From positions 62,001-126,000 of the forward strand of contig NZ_JANHKP010000007.1 in NCBI RefSeq assembly GCF_024497955.1: DNA of 64,000 nt. The letters are read 5' to 3'. This document shows, in pieces, positions 59,582 through 64,000 of the stretch. Below the pieces are notes generated by a model. That model was not told the origin of the DNA and ran no database searches. It saw only the letters and a list, made by a program, of their open reading frames with translations. The DNA comes from Streptomyces sp. C10-9-1. Lineage in GTDB: Bacteria > Actinomycetota > Actinomycetes > Streptomycetales > Streptomycetaceae. The position numbers and the translations under genes were made by a program. Each line of letters opens with the position of its first letter. Position 1 is the stretch's first letter.

Positions 59582-60250
59582 TCAGAGGCTGCGGGCGGTG
59601 ATGTCGCCCTGCTGGGTGGTCGCGTGGATCGTCAGGTCGGGCGTTCCCTGCGCGTTCCCGAGGGCGTTGCGGATCCGGCCGGAGGAGGTGCCGGCGTCGA
59701 GGGCGGCCGAGGTCCCCCGGGCGGCGCCGACGCTGATGTCGCCCTGGGCGGTGCGGAGGGTGACCGTGCCCCGCTCGGCCTCGTCGACCGTCAGGTTCCC
59801 CCGGGACGCGCTGATCTCGGCGGGTCCGGTGAGGCGGCCGACCACGATGTCGCCGTCCTGGACCGTGAGGCGGGCGCCGCCGGCCTCGTCGAGCCGCACC
59901 TCCCCCTGCGCGCCGTGGAAGGCGACGGTGCCCAGCCGCCCGGTGCCGTGCAGCACGGTGGCGGCCGTGGTGGCCTCGACGTGGGAGCCGGCGGGCAGCC
60001 GGACGGCCACCTCGACCGCGCCGGAGTGCCCGAGGGGCCGCTTGCGCGCCTCCGGGGCCGTGATGCGCAGGACGCCGTCGCGGTAGGCGACCCGGACCTC
60101 CCGGGCGGCACGGACGTCGCGGCTCCTGGCGGCGTCGGCGGGCAGGACCTCGACGGTGGTGTCGGTGCGGTCGCCGGCGACGAGCCGGATGGTCCCGGCG
60201 GGGATGTCGAGGACGGCGGAGATGGGGGCGGGGGTGTCGAACGTCTGCAT
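59582..60250 (-). CDS. DUF4097 beta-repeat (polymer-forming-like) protein
   Basis: 222 residues of parallel beta-helix-like repeats: VLDIPAGTIRLVAGDRTDTTVEVLP, VEVAVRLPAGSHVEATTAATVLHGTGRLGTVAFHGAQGEVRLDEAGGARLTVQDGDIVVGRLTGPAEISASRGNLTVDEAERGTVTLRTAQGDISVGAARG. No signal peptide. The ATG at 60250 has GGAGGAGAG. The promoter is well formed: -35 TTGATG and -10 TAGCGT, 17 bp apart (minus strand, 60285-60313). Divergent from, and presumably regulated by, the HTH/MarR-type gene. Confidence 0.92.
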   Translation of the reverse strand: MQTFDTPAPISAVLDIPAGTIRLVAGDRTDTTVEVLPADAARSRDVRAAREVRVAYRDGVLRITAPEARKRPLGHSGAVEVAVRLPAGSHVEATTAATVLHGTGRLGTVAFHGAQGEVRLDEAGGARLTVQDGDIVVGRLTGPAEISASRGNLTVDEAERGTVTLRTAQGDISVGAARGTSAALDAGTSSGRIRNALGNAQGTPDLTIHATTQQGDITARSL

Positions 60251-60318
60251 CGAGCTCTCCTCCACAAGGTTTCCAATGAAAGAAACGCTACGTTGCGTTC
60301 ACAGATGCATCAACACTC

Positions 60319-60418
60319 TCATTGCGATGCAGCAAGATAACAGCAGCTCAAGGCCGTCTAATCATTGCAATGAATCTGCCCGATAACGCAACGACCGTCC
60401 GATCAATCATTGCAATGG
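60319..60418. promoter_or_regulatory. Three CATTGCAATG-type operators between DUF4097 and regulator genes
   Basis: TCATTGCGATGC (60319), the perfect palindrome TCATTGCAATGA (60362-60373) and TCATTGCAATGG (60407) are spaced 43 and 45 bp, about four helical turns. The last box overlaps the regulator's -35 (TTGCAA, 60410) with its -10 TAGGCT at 60434. Confidence 0.75.
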
Positions 60419-60495
60419 ACTGGAGGTGAACGCTAGGCTGGGCGACGGCGGGCCGCACGGTCCCGCCGGGGGACGAGGGCCGTGAGGAGGCCGCG

Positions 60496-61329
60496 GTGCC
60501 GGGAGGCAGGCTCACCCAGCAGGAGCGTCAGCAGATCGCGTCGGGGCTGGCCGACGGCCTCGCCTACGCGGAGATCGCCCGGCGCCTCGGGCGCCCGACC
60601 TCGACCGTCACGCGCGAGGTCATGCGCAACGGCGGCCCCACCGCCTACCGCGCCGACCTCGCCCAGCGGGCCACGGGGCAGCGCGCCCGGCGCCGCCGGG
60701 CCGCTCCCCGGGGGCCGAGGGCGCCGGTGCGCGCCCACGGGCGCGACGACGGGGCGGTCCGCGCGTTCGAGGAGAGCTTCACCACGGCGATGATGCAGTC
60801 CGGGATGCCCGCGATGATGGCCCGGGTCATGGCCGCCCTGGGTCTCACCGACAGCGGCAGCCTCACGGCCGCCGAACTCGTCCGGCACCTCGACGTCAGC
60901 CCGGCGTCCGTGTCCAAGGCGATCGCGTTCCTGGAGGGCCAGGGGATGGTCCGGCGGCAGCGCGACGAGCGCCGCCGCGAGCGCTACGCGATCGACGACG
61001 ACATCATGTACGAGTCGATGATGGCCAGCGCCCGGGCCGTCACCCGGATCGCCCGGACGGCGGAGGAGGGCGTCGGCGTCCTCGGCTCCGGCACCCCGGC
61101 CGGTGTCCGGTTCGGGAACATCGCCCGCTTCCTGGACTTCGTCGCCGAGAGCACCGCTCGCGCCGCGGAGCAGGGGCGCGAGATCCTGCACAGCGGCCTC
61201 CCGGCCGCCGCGCACGGCACGCCCGCCCCCGAGGGCTCCGCGGCCCCACGGCCCGCGGAGCGCCCCGAGAGCCGACAGCCGGACTCCGCGGGGCGAACGG
61301 ACGCGCCCGGCGCCGGACCGGGCCGCTGA
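60496..61329 (+). CDS. HTH_38 + MarR/GbsR-like two-domain transcriptional regulator
   Basis: 277 residues. The N-terminal IS30-type HTH_38 domain (LTQQERQQIASGLADGLAYAEIARRLGRPTSTVTREVMRNGG) is followed by a basic linker and a second winged helix of MarR/GbsR type (LTDSGSLTAAELVRHLDVSPASVSKAIAFLEGQGMVRRQRDERRRERYAI). A helical dimerisation part and a Pro/Ala-rich tail follow. Two DNA-binding modules in one chain suit the multiple spaced operators upstream. GTG at 60496 with GAGGAGG six bases before. It likely represses itself and the DUF4097 gene. Confidence 0.9.
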   Translation: MPGGRLTQQERQQIASGLADGLAYAEIARRLGRPTSTVTREVMRNGGPTAYRADLAQRATGQRARRRRAAPRGPRAPVRAHGRDDGAVRAFEESFTTAMMQSGMPAMMARVMAALGLTDSGSLTAAELVRHLDVSPASVSKAIAFLEGQGMVRRQRDERRRERYAIDDDIMYESMMASARAVTRIARTAEEGVGVLGSGTPAGVRFGNIARFLDFVAESTARAAEQGREILHSGLPAAAHGTPAPEGSAAPRPAERPESRQPDSAGRTDAPGAGPGR

Positions 61330-61404
61330 CCTCCCCCCCGACCGGGCCGCTGGCCTCCCCCGGGACCTCCCCGGGCTCGCGGCCGGGCACCTCCCGGCCG
61401 CCGC

Positions 61405-62748
61405 CTACGCCGCCGCGGCCAGCCGCTCCCGCGGCACGAAGCGCACCCGCGGGTGGCCGTGGTGCCACCCCACCGACAGGCGCAGGCCGCCGGCCCGCGC
61501 GAGCATCACACCGACGCCCGCCGCGGCCAGCATGGCGACCGCTCCGCCCGCGGCGAAGCCGACCCGGGGGCCGTAGGTGTCGGTCACCCAGCCGACGACC
61601 GGGGCGCCGACGGGCGTGCCGCCGGTGAAGACCATCATGAACAGGCTCATCACGCGCCCCCGCATCAGCGGGTCGGTGGCCATCTGGACGCTGGAGTTCG
61701 CGGTGACGTTCACGGTCAGGCCGAACATGCCGATCGGGACCATCAGCGCCGCGAAGATCCAGAACGTGGGCGCGAAGGCCGTGACGACCTCCAGCAGCCC
61801 GAAGAGCACGGCCGCGCCGACCAGCACCCGCAGCCGGGAGGTGCCGCGCCGTGCGGCGAGCAGCGCGCCGATCAGCGAGCCGACGGCCATCAGCGTGTTG
61901 AGCAGCCCGTAGGTGCTCGCGCCGGACTCGAAGACCTCGTCGACGAAGGCGGCGAGCCAGATCGGGAAGTTGAAGCCGAAGGTCCCGATGAAGCCGACGA
62001 GCACGATCGGCCAGACCAGCTCGGGACGCCCGGCCACGTAGCGCAGGCCCTCGCGCAGCTGGCCCTTGCCGCGCGGGGCGCGTTCGACCTTGTGGAGTTC
62101 GGCGGGGCGCATCATGAGCAGGCCCGCGATCGGCGCCAGGAAGGACAGCCCGTTGAAGAGGAAGGCGTAGCCGCTGCCGACGGCAGTGATCATCACGCCC
62201 GCGACGGCCGGGCCCACCAGCCGGGCGGACTGGAAGTTCGCGGAGTTCAGGGAGACGGCGTTGCGCAGCTGCCCGGGGCCGACCATCTCGGCGACGAAGG
62301 ACTGCCGGGCGGGGTTGTCGACCACGGTCACCAGCCCCAGCAGGAAGGCGGTGAGGTAGACGTGCCAGACCTGCACCTGGCCGCTGAGCGTCAGCAGGGC
62401 GAGGGCGAGGCCGGTCAGGCCCATGGCGCCCTGGGTGCCGAGCAGCAGCCTCCGCTTGGGCAGGCGGTCCGCGAGGACGCCGCCGTAGAGGCCGAAGAGC
62501 AGCATCGGCAGGAACTGGAGGGCGATGGTGATGCCGACCGCGGAGGCGGATCCGGTCAGGGTGAGCACCAGCCAGTCCTGGGCGATGCGCTGCATCCAGG
62601 TGCCGGTGTTGGAGACGACCTGCCCGATCGCGAAGAGCCGGTAGTTCCGGATCCTCAGCGAGCTGAACATCGTCTGCTTCTGCGGGGGTGCGGTGGTGTC
62701 GTGGGTGTGCGGTGCGGGGGCGGAGTCTGCTCCGGGTCCCGTACTCAA
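61405..62748 (-). CDS. MFS transporter (EntS-like drug/metabolite exporter)
   Basis: 447 residues with about 12 helices. N-half: MFSSLRIRNYRLFAIGQVVSNTGTWMQRIAQDWLVLTLTGSASAVGITIALQFLPMLLFGLYGGVLADRLPKRRLLLGTQG, with the MFS loop-2 motif GGVLADRLPKRR. The rest is typical of the EntS/enterobactin-exporter MFS3 group. The annotated start is TTG at 62748 with GAGGAGG upstream; the internal ATG before FSSLRIRNYRLF is an alternative. It lies downstream of the MarR gene on the same strand (196-bp gap, GC-rich, no gene seen). Confidence 0.92.
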   Translation of the reverse strand: MSTGPGADSAPAPHTHDTTAPPQKQTMFSSLRIRNYRLFAIGQVVSNTGTWMQRIAQDWLVLTLTGSASAVGITIALQFLPMLLFGLYGGVLADRLPKRRLLLGTQGAMGLTGLALALLTLSGQVQVWHVYLTAFLLGLVTVVDNPARQSFVAEMVGPGQLRNAVSLNSANFQSARLVGPAVAGVMITAVGSGYAFLFNGLSFLAPIAGLLMMRPAELHKVERAPRGKGQLREGLRYVAGRPELVWPIVLVGFIGTFGFNFPIWLAAFVDEVFESGASTYGLLNTLMAVGSLIGALLAARRGTSRLRVLVGAAVLFGLLEVVTAFAPTFWIFAALMVPIGMFGLTVNVTANSSVQMATDPLMRGRVMSLFMMVFTGGTPVGAPVVGWVTDTYGPRVGFAAGGAVAMLAAAGVGVMLARAGGLRLSVGWHHGHPRVRFVPRERLAAAA

Positions 62749-62944
62749 AGGGGCTCGCCTCCTCTGTATCGGTGTACGCGCGCTCCGGACGCCTTCGCTG
62801 TTCGCTCGCTCCGGGCCTCGCTTGTGCAGTCGTGCGGTCGTGCGGTCGTGCCGGGCGTGCCGCCCGGTTTCGGATGATGGGCGCCGCGGCGGAGGTTGGC
62901 CGCTACAGCCGTCCGGCGTACCGGCCGGCCCGCCGCGGCGGGCG

Positions 62945-63388
62945 CTACATCCGCGCGAGCTTGTCCAGGACGGGGGCGGCCGCGCGCAGCCTGGCCCACT
63001 CGTCCTCGTCCAGGCCCTCGGCGAGGGCGGTCAGCCAGGCGTTCCGCTTGCGGCGGCTCTCGTCGAGCATGGCCTCGGCCTGCTCGGTCTGGCTGACGAC
63101 CTTCTGCCGTCGGTCGTCGGGGTGCGGCGCCAGCCTGACCAGCCCCTTGGCCTCCAGCAGGGCGACGATGCGGGTCATCGACGGCGGCTGGACGTGCTCC
63201 TTGCGGGCCAGTTCGCCGGGGGTCGCGGAGCCGCAGCGCGCGAGGGTGCCGAGCACGGACATCTCCGTCGGGCTGAGCGACTCGTCGACGCGCTGGTGCT
63301 TCAGGCGTCGGCCCAGCCGCATCACGGCCGAGCGCAGGGCGTTCACGGCGTCGACGTCCTCGTCATGGCCGTGGGACAGATCAGGCAT
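62945..63388 (-). CDS. MarR-family transcriptional regulator
   Basis: 147 residues. Winged helix: LSPTEMSVLGTLARCGSATPGELARKEHVQPPSMTRIVALLEAKGLVRLAPHPDDRRQKVVSQTEQAEAMLDESRRKRNAWL. It probably controls the downstream MFS exporter. A -10 TACGCT lies seven bases before the ATG with no ribosome site, so the mRNA should be leaderless. Confidence 0.94.
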   Translation of the reverse strand: MPDLSHGHDEDVDAVNALRSAVMRLGRRLKHQRVDESLSPTEMSVLGTLARCGSATPGELARKEHVQPPSMTRIVALLEAKGLVRLAPHPDDRRQKVVSQTEQAEAMLDESRRKRNAWLTALAEGLDEDEWARLRAAAPVLDKLARM

Positions 63389-63392
63389 GTTT

Positions 63393-63420
63393 TTTAGCGT
63401 AACTCATTACCCATGCTAAA
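63393..63420. promoter_or_regulatory. MarR operator-like inverted repeat over its promoter
   Basis: TTTAGC-N16-GCTAAA covers the -10 TACGCT (minus strand, 63396-63401) of the marR gene, in an otherwise AT-rich 30 bp. It fits autorepression. Confidence 0.6.
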
Positions 63421-63519
63421 GACCAGGGGTATACCCACCGGGGGAGGCATCACCCGAAGGAGTGAGTTCAGGCCGGAAACCGACCCAGCGGCGACCGCTT
63501 CCCGGTGACCCTGGCACGC

Positions 63520-63840
63520 ATGGGATCGACAGTGCTCAGCCTGCGGATAGACGGTGAGCTGCTCGACCGGCTCCGGCAGCATGCCGCACGACGGCAGATG
63601 ACCGTCCAGGACTACGTGGTGCGCACGCTCGTCCGCGACGACTTCGACGAACGGTTCAAGACCTCGGTCGACGAGACGGAGAGGTTCTACGGCCCGCCCA
63701 CCGCCTCCCAGGGGCACCGGCCCGCCGCTCCCCTTCCCGACGAGGAGGGCACGGGCGCGGCCGGGGCGGGCCCGGCGGCCCGCCCCGACCGGCCGCGGGG
63801 GGAGCCGGGTCAGGTCAGGCCGAGCGCGGGCATCGCGTAG
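63520..63840 (+). CDS. Small ribbon-helix-helix-like protein
   Basis: 106 residues. VLSLRIDGELLDRLRQHAARRQMTVQDYVVRTLVRDDFDERF has the pattern of a ribbon-helix-helix/Arc DNA-binding or antitoxin-like domain. The C-terminal half is a Pro/Ala/Glu-rich tail. No toxin gene is adjacent. ATG at 63520 preferred over GTG at 63505. Its last 31 bases overlap the convergent permease gene. Confidence 0.72.
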   Translation: MGSTVLSLRIDGELLDRLRQHAARRQMTVQDYVVRTLVRDDFDERFKTSVDETERFYGPPTASQGHRPAAPLPDEEGTGAAGAGPAARPDRPRGEPGQVRPSAGIA

Positions 63841-64000
63841 TAGAAGACGAACACCGCCGACACCGCGTACATCGCGACCGGGACCTCGCGGCCGCGCCCC
63901 GCGACCAGGCGCAGCACGGTGAAGGCGATGAAGCCGATGCCGATGCCGTTGGTGATCGAGTACGTGAACGGCATCATCACCATGGCCAGGAAGGCGGGGA
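63810..64000 (-). CDS. NCS2 (AzgA-like) purine permease, C-terminal fragment
   Basis: The last 63 residues only; the 5' part is beyond the right edge. Reading in: PFLAMVMMPFTYSITNGIGI, then GFIAFTVLRLVAGRGREV and VAMYAVSAVFVFYYAMPALG. The motif MMPFTYSITNGIGIGFI is characteristic of guanine/hypoxanthine permeases of the AzgA group. TGA stop at 63810-63812. Confidence 0.88.
   Translation of the reverse strand, partial: PAFLAMVMMPFTYSITNGIGIGFIAFTVLRLVAGRGREVPVAMYAVSAVFVFYYAMPALGLT

Noticed and set aside
62745..62999. 84-codon frame between marR and the MFS gene
   Set aside because: No ribosome site, low-complexity basic composition; the gap is more likely an untranslated spacer.

Overview
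The window is chromosomal DNA of a Streptomyces-type actinomycete. Base composition is very GC-rich with strong third-position bias. GTG starts are common, many promoters appear to give leaderless mRNAs, and the gene families are streptomycete: a Ser/Thr kinase, XRE/TPR regulators, a CvnD-type GTPase, an LAxTG sorting signal and a DmdR iron repressor. From memory, the order dmdR1 / SIS protein / pdxH / citrate synthase / cinnamate-CoA-ligase-type enzyme / biotin carboxylase resembles the SCO4380-SCO4400 part of the S. coelicolor core chromosome. I cannot verify this without a search.

Layout. 0-15 kb is a regulatory and housekeeping patchwork: a kinase with a beta-propeller sensor (cut by the left edge), a VOC protein with a repetitive tail, a TetR regulator followed by a divergent PNPOx-like protein, a flavin monooxygenase, a membrane protein, an HATPase anti-sigma protein, EF-hand and STAS proteins, a sigma-like factor translationally coupled to a zinc-finger/maleylpyruvate-isomerase fusion, purU, and a branched-chain-type binding lipoprotein. 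15.8-30 kb holds a proline-rich membrane protein with repeated T-x-x-L motifs, an XRE/TPR regulator behind a striking tandem-repeat array, a primase-polymerase-like protein, an ABC exporter, an alpha/beta hydrolase lacking its nucleophile, dmdR1, a SIS-domain protein, a PAS/GAF protein, an unusual structured RNA locus at about 28.0-28.2 kb, pdxH and a small citrate synthase.

30.3-42.3 kb contains a 2OG-Fe(II) oxygenase behind a leader peptide and a CRP-like box, and then a seven-gene, minus-strand, mostly overlapping operon: DinB-like protein, AtuA family, carboxyltransferase, biotin carboxylase, acyl-CoA dehydrogenase, cinnamate/coumarate-type CoA ligase, enoyl-CoA hydratase and TetR. Together these supply every chemical step of an acyclic-terpenoid or branched-acyl (Atu/Liu-like) catabolic route. 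A perfect 20-bp palindrome upstream is the likely TetR operator.

42.5-64 kb carries an EamA exporter with a divergent LysR regulator, a cell-wall-anchored ALF-repeat protein, a large FAD/FeS 2-hydroxyacid dehydrogenase, an orphan CvnD-like GTPase with an altered P-loop, serC, assorted enzymes (GDSL, 4HBT, CBS, AKR), a secreted tendamistat-family alpha-amylase inhibitor, a secreted protein overlapping a small membrane protein, thpR, a DUF4097 protein with a divergent HTH/MarR-type regulator and iterated operators, a MarR/MFS pair, a small RHH-like protein and the end of an NCS2 purine permease (cut by the right edge). No rRNA, tRNA, IS element, prophage or CRISPR array was seen.
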